Assembly: GCA_019236485.1 (NCBI GenBank)
Contig: JAFAIY010000452.1
Coordinates: forward strand, 1-8,218
From: Comamonas sp.
GTDB taxonomy: Bacteria > Pseudomonadota > Gammaproteobacteria > Burkholderiales > Burkholderiaceae_C
Length of the DNA stretch: 8,218 nt
Direction of reading: 5' to 3'
The first letter of the stretch is position 1. Each line of letters begins with the position of its first letter. The notes beneath the pieces were generated by a model that was not told the origin of the DNA, did no database searches, and was given only the letters and a program-made list of their open reading frames with translations. This document shows, one piece after another, positions 1-5,410 of this stretch. A program made the translations under genes and the position numbers.

Positions 1-375
1 GGCTCTGCGGCCAGTTCCGACAACCGCGCCACCGAGCTGGGCGAGATCTCCCGGGGCTTGAAGATGCTGGCCAAGGAGCTGCAGTGCCCGGTGATCGCGC
101 TGTCCCAGCTCAACCGTTCGGTGGAGCAGCGTACCGACAAGCGTCCCATGATGTCCGACCTGCGCGAATCGGGCGCCATCGAGCAGGACGCGGACATCAT
201 CATGTTCATCTACCGCGACGACTACTACAACAAGGACAGCAAGGAGCCAAATATTGCCGAGGTCATCATCGGCAAACAGCGTAACGGCCCGACGGGCACG
301 GTGAAACTGTTCTTCCAGAAAAACCAGACCCGCTTCGAGAATCTGGCTCAGGGCTACGGCAGCGACGAATACTAA
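1..375 (+). CDS. dnaB: Replicative DNA helicase DnaB, C-terminal part (5' end outside window)
   Basis: Hexameric ring helicase that unwinds DNA ahead of the replication fork and recruits primase. Only the last 124 residues are visible, already open at base 1 in frame 1. They cover the end of the RecA-like motor domain: motif H3 around residues 36-42 (ALSQLNR), the H4 region with [25 protein letters not shown] sequence around residues 53-73, and [11 protein letters not shown], which matches the E. coli protein almost residue for residue. The Walker A and B motifs lie upstream of the window. The protein ends with GYGSDEY and a TAA stop. No intein, a common passenger of dnaB genes, interrupts the visible part. 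In many betaproteobacteria dnaB ends the rpsF-priB-rpsR-rplI-dnaB cluster, and the terminator about 110 bases downstream fits an operon end. Identification is very secure. Confidence 0.97.
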   Translation, partial: GSAASSDNRATELGEISRGLKMLAKELQCPVIALSQLNRSVEQRTDKRPMMSDLRESGAIEQDADIIMFIYRDDYYNKDSKEPNIAEVIIGKQRNGPTGTVKLFFQKNQTRFENLAQGYGSDEY

Positions 376-380
376 AAATC

Positions 381-460
381 ATAGCTGCCGGCGCCTGTTG
401 GGTATGGGTTTCATAATTCTATGAATATGAAGTCTATGAATATCAAGCGCTGCCAGCTAT
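381..460. repeat. Degenerate Comamonadaceae-type inverted repeat with a long loop
   Basis: Left arm ATAGCTGCCGGCGCCTG (381-397) pairs with right arm CAAGCGCTGCCAGCTAT (444-460), 14 of 17 positions complementary. The 46-base loop is AT-rich and carries a 15-base tandem duplication. The arms share the ATAGCTG..AGCGCTTG core with the repeat at 5357-5392, so this looks like a decayed member of the same intergenic family. I recall this motif as frequent between genes of Acidovorax, Comamonas and Delftia; that is memory, not a search. Its function is unknown. Confidence 0.6.
418..447. repeat. Two-copy 15-base tandem duplication
   Basis: TCTATGAATATGAAG (418-432) is followed directly by TCTATGAATATCAAG (433-447), 14 of 15 bases identical. 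It lies inside the loop of the inverted repeat 381-460 and reaches 4 bases into its right arm, so it probably arose by local slippage. Confidence 0.75.
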
Positions 461-482
461 TCAATTGAAGGCATCAAAAGAA

Positions 483-518
483 AAGCCCGCAAGCGTCATG
501 CCTGCGGGCTTGTTTTTT
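483..518. terminator. Bidirectional Rho-independent terminator between dnaB and the phoH transcript
   Basis: Perfect 9-bp stem AAGCCCGCA (483-491) with TGCGGGCTT (503-511), an 11-base loop, then a T-run at 513-518. On the other strand the stem is followed by T's opposite the A-rich stretch 475-484. It can therefore end dnaB transcription rightward and the phoH/small-protein transcript leftward; the latter's last stop codon is at 532-534. The convergent arrangement fits. Confidence 0.88.
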
Positions 519-531
519 GAGCGGGCTGGAA

Positions 532-939
532 TCAGTGCCTGAACAGGTAGATGGCCAGGCCAAGCACGCAGGCGCCCAGAACACCGCAGGCCCAGGCCAG
601 GCGCTGGGCGCCTGTGCGCAGCGCGCCCACGGTGGCCACGATCTGGGAGTTCTGCTGGGCCAGCTTCTCGATGATCTCCAGCGACTGGCGCTGGGACTGC
701 TCGAGCTGGGCGATGCGCGCTTCCTGGTGCTGGATCAGCAGCAAGGCCTGCTCGCCCGCGGACCTGGGCGGTGACAGCCTCTGCTCCGCCTGCTGGGCGC
801 TGAGATCCTGCTCCTGGGCTTCGTCCTGGGCCTGCTTTTTCTTCAGCAGGCCCTGGGCGGCCTTGACCACCTGGGGGGTGGCCTTGATGACCTCGCCCCA
901 GGGCACCATCTTCAGCGCGCTGATCCAGCTGACAGCCAT
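532..939 (-). CDS. Small tail-anchored coiled-coil membrane protein, unknown function
   Basis: A 135-residue protein I do not recognise by name. Residues 1-34 form an amphipathic stretch (MAVSWISALKMVPWGEVIK...) ending in LLKKK. Residues 36-62 are rich in Gln, Glu and Ala. Residues about 62-106 look like a coiled coil (QHQEARIAQLEQSQRQSLE...). Residues 114-133 (LAWACGVLGACVLGLAIYLF) are one hydrophobic segment with only RH after it, so the protein should sit in the inner membrane with its bulk in the cytoplasm. Cys118 and Cys124 lie inside the membrane segment. The ATG is 3 bases after the phoH stop codon, with GAGGTG (954-949) as ribosome site inside the phoH end, so the two are probably translationally coupled. 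The coding call rests on the coupling, the ribosome site and the coherent protein architecture. The function is open; a membrane partner for PhoH is an inference. Confidence 0.85.
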   Translation of the reverse strand: MAVSWISALKMVPWGEVIKATPQVVKAAQGLLKKKQAQDEAQEQDLSAQQAEQRLSPPRSAGEQALLLIQHQEARIAQLEQSQRQSLEIIEKLAQQNSQIVATVGALRTGAQRLAWACGVLGACVLGLAIYLFRH

Positions 940-942
940 GGC

Positions 943-2670
943 TTAGAGCACCTCGCTCGCAAAGTCGGCCAGGCGCGAGCGTTCGCCGCGTGCCAGCGTG
1001 ATGTGGCCGCTGTGGGGCCAGCCCTTGAAGCGGTCCACCACATAGGTCAGGCCCGAGCTGCCTTCGGTCAGGTAGGGCGTGTCGATCTGCGCCAGATTGC
1101 CCATGCAGATGATCTTGGTGCCGGGGCCGGCACGCGTGATCAAGGTCTTCATCTGCTTGGGCGTCAGGTTCTGCGCCTCGTCGATGATCACGTACTTGTT
1201 CAGGAAGGTGCGGCCGCGCATGAAGTTCATGCTCTTGATCTTGATGCGGCTGCGGATCAGCTCATTGGTCGCGGCGCGGCCCCACTCGCCGGCATTGCCG
1301 CCGTCGCCCTTGGCCAGGAACTCGAGGTTGTCGTCGAGAGCGCCCATCCAGGGGCCCATCTTCTCTTCCTCGGTGCCGGGCAGAAAACCGATGTCCTCGC
1401 CCACGCTCACTGTGGCGCGGGTCATGATGATCTCGGTGTAGCGGCGCTCGTCCAGTACCTGGGCCAGGCCCGCAGCTAGGGCCAGCAGGGTCTTGCCGGT
1501 GCCGGCCGTGCCCGTGAGGGTGACGAAGTCCACATCGGGGTTGACCAGCAGATTCATCGCGAAGTTCTGCTCGCGGTTGCGCGTGGACACGCCCCAGACG
1601 GCATTCTTGGGATTGCCGAAGTCGCGCAGCGTCTTGAGCACGGCCGTCTTGTCGCGGATCTCGGTCACGCGCATATAGAGGCTGGGCTCGCCCGGTGCCT
1701 CGTGATAGACGAACTGATTGATCATCAGCTGGTCGACGATGGCGCCGCTGACGCGGTAGAAGGTGATGGCACCTTCCTGCCAGCTCTCCACATTCTTGCC
1801 GGCCTTGGTCCAGAAATCGGCGGGCAGGGCCAGGGCGCCCGAGTACAGCAGATCGCCGTCTTCGAGCACCTTGTCGTTCTGGTAATCCTCGGCGGCCAGA
1901 CCCAGGGCGCGCGCCTTGACGCGCATATTGATGTCCTTGGACACCAGCACCACTTCGCGGTCCTTGTGCTGCTCGCGCAGCGCCGCGACCACGCCCAGAA
2001 TCTGGTTGTCGGCCTTGCCCTGGGGCAGGCTTTCGGGCAGGGCAGCGTCCAGCGGCTGGGTCTGGAAGTAGAGCGTGCCCGTGGCGGTGCGCTGGCCCGT
2101 GGCGTTCAGCGGCAAGCCTTTTTCGAGGCCGTCGGCGGGCTGGGAGGCGACCAGGGAATCCAGCGTGCGGCTGACCTGGCGGCCGTTGCGCGCGACTTCG
2201 GTCATGCCCTTTTTGTGGTTGTCCAGCTCTTCGAGCACCACCATGGGCAGGAAGATGTCGTGTTCCTCGAAGCGGAACAGGCTGCTGGGATCGTGCAGCA
2301 GCACATTGGTGTCCAGCACGAACAGCGTGGTCGGGCCGGTGCGCGTGTTGCGCGCGCGGCGCGCCTGCTTGGCGGCGCTTTCGACAGGGGGCTTGGCGGG
2401 GGCGGTAGCCGCTGGCGTAGAGGCTTTGACCTCCAGTGCGGGCTGGACCGCAGCCGTCTTGCGCGGCTTCTTGGCTGCAGCGGCCTCGGCCTTGCCGGTG
2501 CTGCGGCGCGGCTTGGCGGCCGCTGGCGCGGCGCTGGCATCGCCGTTGAGCGCCGGAGTGTTCAGATCGTCTTCAGGTTTCGCAGCCTGCTTGGCGGTGT
2601 TGCGCTTGGGCAGGAAGGCTTCTGCGGAAAGCTTTGCGGCGCGGTGGCCGGGGGCGGGAGGCAGGGGCAT
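943..2670 (-). CDS. phoH: PIN domain-PhoH family ATPase (PhoH2/YlaK type RNA helicase-nuclease)
   Basis: A 575-residue fusion of a PIN ribonuclease and a PhoH ATPase; mycobacterial relatives (PhoH2) unwind and cut RNA. Residues about 25-110 are a low-complexity linker rich in Ala, Lys and Pro. The PIN domain follows: VLDTNVL with D120, LEELD with E147/E148, KADNQIL with D221 and VSKDINMR with D246, a full set of candidate acidic metal ligands. The PhoH part has Walker A GTAGTGKT (387-394), Walker B YVIIDEAQ (D497, E498) and a C-terminal GERSRLADFASEVL. The start chosen is ATG at 2670, because MPLPPAP is a natural N-terminus. Its nearest ribosome-like motif (GAGGA) is 14 bases away, which is long; a TTG at 2694 would add 8 residues but has no ribosome site. 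A strong hairpin lies in the leader, and a small membrane-protein gene is coupled behind it. The phosphate-starvation name is historical; phosphate control is not evident here. Confidence 0.93.
   Translation of the reverse strand: MPLPPAPGHRAAKLSAEAFLPKRNTAKQAAKPEDDLNTPALNGDASAAPAAAKPRRSTGKAEAAAAKKPRKTAAVQPALEVKASTPAATAPAKPPVESAAKQARRARNTRTGPTTLFVLDTNVLLHDPSSLFRFEEHDIFLPMVVLEELDNHKKGMTEVARNGRQVSRTLDSLVASQPADGLEKGLPLNATGQRTATGTLYFQTQPLDAALPESLPQGKADNQILGVVAALREQHKDREVVLVSKDINMRVKARALGLAAEDYQNDKVLEDGDLLYSGALALPADFWTKAGKNVESWQEGAITFYRVSGAIVDQLMINQFVYHEAPGEPSLYMRVTEIRDKTAVLKTLRDFGNPKNAVWGVSTRNREQNFAMNLLVNPDVDFVTLTGTAGTGKTLLALAAGLAQVLDERRYTEIIMTRATVSVGEDIGFLPGTEEEKMGPWMGALDDNLEFLAKGDGGNAGEWGRAATNELIRSRIKIKSMNFMRGRTFLNKYVIIDEAQNLTPKQMKTLITRAGPGTKIICMGNLAQIDTPYLTEGSSGLTYVVDRFKGWPHSGHITLARGERSRLADFASEVL
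949..954 (-). promoter_or_regulatory. Ribosome binding site of the small membrane protein gene
   Basis: GAGGTG on the minus strand, 9 bases before the ATG at 939-937. It lies inside the last codons of phoH, so ribosomes finishing phoH cross it. This supports the start choice and translational coupling. Confidence 0.65.
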
Positions 2671-2697
2671 AGTGGACGAACCGTTCCTCAACAAGAT

Positions 2698-2736
2698 TCA
2701 AAAAGCACAAAGCCGCCTGGAAACCGAGGCGGCTTT
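2698..2736 (-). terminator. Rho-independent terminator or attenuator just before phoH
   Basis: Perfect 10-bp stem: AAAGCCGCCT (2709-2718) and AGGCGGCTTT (2727-2736), 8-base loop. Read leftward it is followed by TGTGCTTTTTG, an interrupted T-tract. It lies 157 bases after the peroxiredoxin stop but only 38 bases before the phoH ATG, leaving no room for a normal phoH promoter in between. Either phoH is read through it, making it an attenuator, or it only trims peroxiredoxin transcripts and phoH has an unusual promoter. A weak -10 candidate (CATAAT, 2787-2782) lies upstream of the hairpin, which favours the leader interpretation. Confidence 0.7.
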
Positions 2737-2892
2737 GGTCGGGTGAACAGGAAAAACTGCGTAGCGCTGAGGCATTGCCCCATTATGCATAGCCTGGGCC
2801 GGCTGAAAGCGGTATTTCCTGTTCGGTTCTGGTTAAAGACTTTGCAATGCTTTGGATGTAGGCGTCGGCAAGGTCTTCAACGGCGAGCCTGT

Positions 2893-3381
2893 TCAGGCCA
2901 CTTTCTTGTCCTGTGCCTTGATGGCCTTGACGGCCTTGAGCACTTCGTCCACATGGCCGGGCACTTTCAGGCCGCGCCACTCCTGTACCAGGGTGCCGTC
3001 GGGGCCGACCAGGAAGGTGGAACGCTCAATGCCCTTGACCTTCTTGCCGTACATGATCTTGTTCTTGACCACGCCGAACATGTGGCACATCTTCTCTTCG
3101 GTGTCGGCGATCAGCTCGAACGGCAGCTCGAGCTTTTCCTTGAAGTCGTCGTGGGACTTCATGTTGTCGCGCGACACGCCGAACACGGTGGCTCCGGCCT
3201 TGATGAAATCCTTGTATTTATCGCGGAATTGCATTGCTTCCGTGGTACAACCGGGCGTATTGTCCTTGGGGTAGAAATACAGGATCAGAATCTGGCCGTT
3301 GTGCGAGGTGTTGGACACCTTGATGCCACCGGTAGCGTTGGCCTCAAATTCAGGAAGGGGTTTGTTGACAACGATCGCCAT
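2893..3381 (-). CDS. bcp: Thiol peroxidase of the BCP/PrxQ peroxiredoxin family
   Basis: A 162-residue cytoplasmic peroxiredoxin that reduces hydrogen peroxide and organic peroxides using a cysteine thiol. The active site is FYPKDNTPGCTTEA: P38, T42 and peroxidatic Cys45. The conserved Arg is R120 in GIERSTFLV. Length is close to E. coli BCP (156). The resolving cysteine that E. coli carries five residues on (Cys50) is Met50 here; the only other cysteine is Cys99, in KMCHMFGV, which aligns with E. coli Cys99. The enzyme may therefore work as a 1-Cys type or through Cys99. The tail KAIKAQDKKVA is Lys-rich. GAGAG, 10 bases before the ATG, is a weak ribosome site. The gene has its own likely promoter at 3505-3476, and the next gene downstream on this strand, phoH, is separated by a hairpin. 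Confidence 0.95.
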   Translation of the reverse strand: MAIVVNKPLPEFEANATGGIKVSNTSHNGQILILYFYPKDNTPGCTTEAMQFRDKYKDFIKAGATVFGVSRDNMKSHDDFKEKLELPFELIADTEEKMCHMFGVVKNKIMYGKKVKGIERSTFLVGPDGTLVQEWRGLKVPGHVDEVLKAVKAIKAQDKKVA

Positions 3382-3475
3382 GCGCTTGAATCTCTCGGGT
3401 GTAGTCGTTGAAATGCCGAAGGCGTCGGTGGTATTTTTGCTTTTATCTATCGAGCGCCCCCAACCGCAACCTGCG

Positions 3476-3505
3476 ATTTTACTCCGAAATACGTATTTCT
3501 CTCAA
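3476..3505 (-). promoter_or_regulatory. Likely sigma-70 promoter of the peroxiredoxin gene
   Basis: On the minus strand: -35 TTGAGA (3505-3500, 5 of 6 consensus bases), an 18-base spacer, and -10 TAAAAT (3481-3476, 5 of 6). Transcription would begin near 3469, giving a leader of about 88 bases before the ATG at 3381. A weaker alternative is TTGCGG (3469-3464) with GATAAA (3447-3442), spacer 16. Confidence 0.6.
3486..3499. promoter_or_regulatory. Perfect 14-bp palindrome in the promoter spacer, candidate operator
   Basis: GAAATACGTATTTC reads the same on both strands. It occupies the first 14 bases of the 18-base spacer between the -35 and -10 boxes of the peroxiredoxin promoter, a place where a bound dimer would block or remodel polymerase. 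I cannot assign it to a known regulator; it is not the OxyR pattern (ATAG repeats at about 10-base steps). Confidence 0.5.
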
Positions 3506-3519
3506 TCAATGGGATATGG

Positions 3520-3888
3520 CTATGCAAGGAGCAGGGCTGCCACCACATTGCGGCCCTCGCCGGCGAGCACGTTGTAGGTGCGGCAGGCCGAGGCCGTATC
3601 CATGGTCTCCAGCCCCACGCGCTTGGCCATCAGGGGCTTGAGCCAGGCCACGGGCGGAAAGCGGTTCTTGCTGCCGCTGCCGAAGATGATGACCTCCGCC
3701 TCCAGCTGTGCCAGTGCCTCGAAATGGGCCGCCGTCAGGTCCTCGAAACGCGCGCAGTCCCAGGTCTTGAGCAGGCCGTGCGAGCCCACCAGCAGACTGG
3801 TTTCGTGGTTTTGCTTGTCGACGGCAATCCAGCCCGGACCATAGCCGGTAATGGTTTGCGCATCGGATTTGTCTGCCTGGAATTTCAT
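3520..3888 (-). CDS. Mth938-like domain protein (DUF498/DUF598 family)
   Basis: A 122-residue soluble single-domain protein of the Mth938-like fold, the family that includes human NDUFAF3 and AAMDC and bacterial Xcc1710-like proteins. The biochemical role in bacteria is not established. Visible family signatures are GYGPGWIAV (about 15-23), VIIFGSGSKNRFPP (66-79) and GLETMDTASACRTYNVLAGEGRNVVAAL (92-119, with the hallmark TAxACRTYNxLxxEGR pattern). There is no signal peptide or membrane segment. The ATG at 3888-3886 has no clear ribosome site upstream (CACACTCTCCAT), yet no better in-frame start exists. The gene diverges from alaA across 165 bases. A perfect TATAAT on its strand at 3993-3988 may be its -10 box. 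The family assignment comes from motif recall and is fairly sure; a function cannot be given. Confidence 0.88.
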   Translation of the reverse strand: MKFQADKSDAQTITGYGPGWIAVDKQNHETSLLVGSHGLLKTWDCARFEDLTAAHFEALAQLEAEVIIFGSGSKNRFPPVAWLKPLMAKRVGLETMDTASACRTYNVLAGEGRNVVAALLLA

Positions 3889-3933
3889 ATGGAGAGTGTG
3901 CGCAATCGGCGCGCTTGGCGGGGGCGATGGCTG

Positions 3934-3961
3934 CTGTCTCCATGTACAGAGGGTGGAGACA
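3934..3961. promoter_or_regulatory. Inverted repeat upstream of the alaA -35 box; also fits a LexA-like core
   Basis: TGTCTCCA (3935-3942) and TGGAGACA (3954-3961) are perfect 8-base inverted arms with an 11-base spacer, ending one base before the proposed -35 of alaA. Overlapping it, 3934-3949 reads CTGT-N8-ACAG, the LexA core spacing, although the central 8 bases (CTCCATGT) are not the usual AT alternation. It could be an operator for alaA, for the divergent gene, or for both. Confidence 0.4.
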
Positions 3962-3990
3962 TTGCTGCAGCGCGGAACTGTGCTTAAATT
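3962..3990 (+). promoter_or_regulatory. Candidate promoter of alaA
   Basis: TTGCTG (3962-3967), a 17-base spacer, and TAAATT (3985-3990). The boxes match consensus at 3 and 4 of 6 positions, so it is moderate at best, but spacing is ideal and the stretch is the AT-richest between the divergent genes. Transcription would begin near 3997, leaving a leader of about 57 bases that contains the hairpin 4001-4023. Confidence 0.4.
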
Positions 3991-3993
3991 ATA
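3988..3993 (-). promoter_or_regulatory. Candidate -10 box of the Mth938-like gene
   Basis: Read on the minus strand, this is a perfect TATAAT. The best -35-like hexamer, TTGGCA, is only 13 bases upstream, so the promoter would need an activator or another -35. It overlaps the -10 of alaA on the opposite strand by three bases, so both promoters could not be occupied at once. Confidence 0.35.
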
Positions 3994-4000
3994 GGTTTCA

Positions 4001-4023
4001 CCATGATGCCAAAGGCATCGTGG
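4001..4023. repeat. 10-bp inverted repeat (hairpin) in the alaA leader
   Basis: CCATGATGCC (4001-4010) and GGCATCGTGG (4014-4023) pair over 10 positions with one G-U, around an AAA loop. There is no T-run after it, so it is not an ordinary terminator. It would lie near the 5' end of the alaA message, about 30 bases before the start codon, and also spans the -35 region of the divergent gene. It could stabilise the message or be a protein-binding site. Confidence 0.55.
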
Positions 4024-4053
4024 CGTGCCTGAAATCCTTTTCTACTGAAGCGC

Positions 4054-5343
4054 ATGAAAACCGTTCAAAAATCCGCCAAATTAGCAAACGTCTGTTACGA
4101 CATCCGCGGGCCGATCATGGACGCGGCGAAGAAGATGGAGGAGGACGGGCAGAAGATCATCAAGCTCAATATCGGCAATCTCGCCGTGTTCGGCTTCGAT
4201 GCGCCCGAGGAAGTGCAGCAGGACATGATCCGCAACCTGCCCAACTCGGCCGGTTACTCCGACAGCAAGGGCATCTTTGCCGCGCGCAAGGCCGTGATGC
4301 ACGAAACCCAGCATCAGGGCATCAAGGGCGTGACGCTGGACGATATCTATCTGGGCAATGGCGCCTCCGAGCTGATCGCCCTGGCGACCAACGCGCTGCT
4401 GGACAACGGCGACGAAATGCTGCTGCCCGCACCCGACTATCCGCTGTGGACGGCCGTCTCCAGCCTGTCCGGCGGCACGCCCGTGCACTATATGTGCGAC
4501 GAGGCCAACGGCTGGATGCCGCGCCTGGACGACATCCGCGCCAAGATCACGCCGCGCACCAAGGCCATCGTGGTCATCAATCCCAACAATCCCACGGGCG
4601 CGCTGTACTCCAGGGAGCTGCTGCTGGAGATCGTGGAGATCGCCCGCGAGCATGGCCTGGTCATCTTCGCCGACGAGGTCTACGACAAGGTGCTGTACGA
4701 CGATGTCAAGCATGTGCCGCTGGGCAGCCTGTCCACCGATGTGCTGACCATCACCTTCAACTCCCTGTCCAAGGCCTACCGCAGCTGCGGCTACCGTGCC
4801 GGCTGGATGGTGATCTCGGGCGACAAAAAGCCCGCCAAGGACTATATCGAGGGCCTGAACATGCTCTCCAATATGCGTCTTTGCGCCAATGTGCCCGGCC
4901 AGTGGGCCGTGCAGACGGCGCTGGGCGGCCATCAGAGCATCGACGAACTGGTCCAGGAAGGCGGCCGCCTGCGCGTGCAGCGTGACCTGGCCTGGGAACT
5001 GATCAACGCCATTCCCGGTGTTTCCTGCGTCAAGCCCCAGGGCGCGCTGTATATGTTCCCGCGCCTGGACCCCGCGGTCTACCCGATCCAGGACGACCAG
5101 GAGTTCTTCCTCGAGGTGCTCCAGGAAACCAAGGTCATGCTGGTGCAGGGCACGGGCTTCAACTGGCCGCATCCCGACCATTTCCGCATCGTCTTCCTGC
5201 CCCATGAGGCGGACCTGCGCGAAGCCATCAACCGCCTCGCAGCCTTCCTCGAGAAGTACCGCAAGCGCCATGGCACGGACAAGCCCAAGGTCGTTGCCGA
5301 GCTCAAGGCCGCCAAGGCTGCAAAGGCCGAAAAAGCCGCATAA
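4054..5343 (+). CDS. alaA: Glutamate-pyruvate aminotransferase, AlaA type (PLP fold type I)
   Basis: A 429-residue cytoplasmic PLP enzyme, closely similar along its length to E. coli AlaA (405 residues), which makes alanine from pyruvate and glutamate. Landmarks are KLANVCYDIRGP (9-20), GYSDSKG (67-73), NPNNPTG (176-182, N179), FADEVYDKVLYDD with D207 and Y210 for PLP, SLSK with Schiff-base Lys240, CANVP (277-281), and FRIV with Arg378 for the substrate carboxylate. The last 25 residues form an Ala/Lys-rich tail absent from the E. coli protein, probably disordered. The ATG at 4054 has a weak GAAG ribosome site, and hom starts with the same CTGAAG-NNN-ATG context. It diverges from the Mth938-like gene and runs into hom 67 bases later. 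Substrate preference cannot be proven from sequence; in annotations of betaproteobacteria this position is often called AlaC or simply aminotransferase. Confidence 0.93.
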   Translation: MKTVQKSAKLANVCYDIRGPIMDAAKKMEEDGQKIIKLNIGNLAVFGFDAPEEVQQDMIRNLPNSAGYSDSKGIFAARKAVMHETQHQGIKGVTLDDIYLGNGASELIALATNALLDNGDEMLLPAPDYPLWTAVSSLSGGTPVHYMCDEANGWMPRLDDIRAKITPRTKAIVVINPNNPTGALYSRELLLEIVEIAREHGLVIFADEVYDKVLYDDVKHVPLGSLSTDVLTITFNSLSKAYRSCGYRAGWMVISGDKKPAKDYIEGLNMLSNMRLCANVPGQWAVQTALGGHQSIDELVQEGGRLRVQRDLAWELINAIPGVSCVKPQGALYMFPRLDPAVYPIQDDQEFFLEVLQETKVMLVQGTGFNWPHPDHFRIVFLPHEADLREAINRLAAFLEKYRKRHGTDKPKVVAELKAAKAAKAEKAA

Positions 5344-5356
5344 CGCTTTCTTTTCG

Positions 5357-5397
5357 ATAGCTGTAAGCGCTTGGCAGTCAAGCGCTGCAGCGTTTTT
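5357..5397. repeat. Comamonadaceae-type hairpin repeat between alaA and hom, terminator-like
   Basis: GCTGTAAGCGCTTG (5360-5373) pairs with CAAGCGCTGCAGC (5379-5391) over 12 bp with one bulge, around GCAGT, followed by five T's (5393-5397). Core words match the repeat 381-460. As RNA it resembles a Rho-independent terminator with a short T-run, 13 bases before the hom start. No other promoter is evident in the 67-base gap, so it more likely reduces than abolishes read-through into hom. Confidence 0.7.
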
Positions 5398-5410
5398 ACC
5401 TCTGAAGTTT

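Noticed and set aside
2671..2694. TTG start adding eight residues to PhoH
   Set aside because: There is no ribosome site before the TTG, and MPLPPAP at 2670 looks like the normal N-terminus. It is not excluded, since the ATG also has only a distant GAGGA.
2783..2980. A 65-codon minus-strand frame overlapping the end of the peroxiredoxin gene, as a possible phoH leader peptide
   Set aside because: It starts inside the peroxiredoxin gene in another frame, has no ribosome site and no regulatory run of one amino acid.
1702..3411. A 569-codon plus-strand open frame opposite phoH and the peroxiredoxin gene
   Set aside because: It runs across two recognised genes, the gap between them and a hairpin, and shows no family signature; it is a shadow frame.
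3442..3469. Second promoter candidate for the peroxiredoxin gene (TTGCGG-16-GATAAA)
   Set aside because: It matches consensus clearly less well than TTGAGA-18-TAAAAT just upstream.
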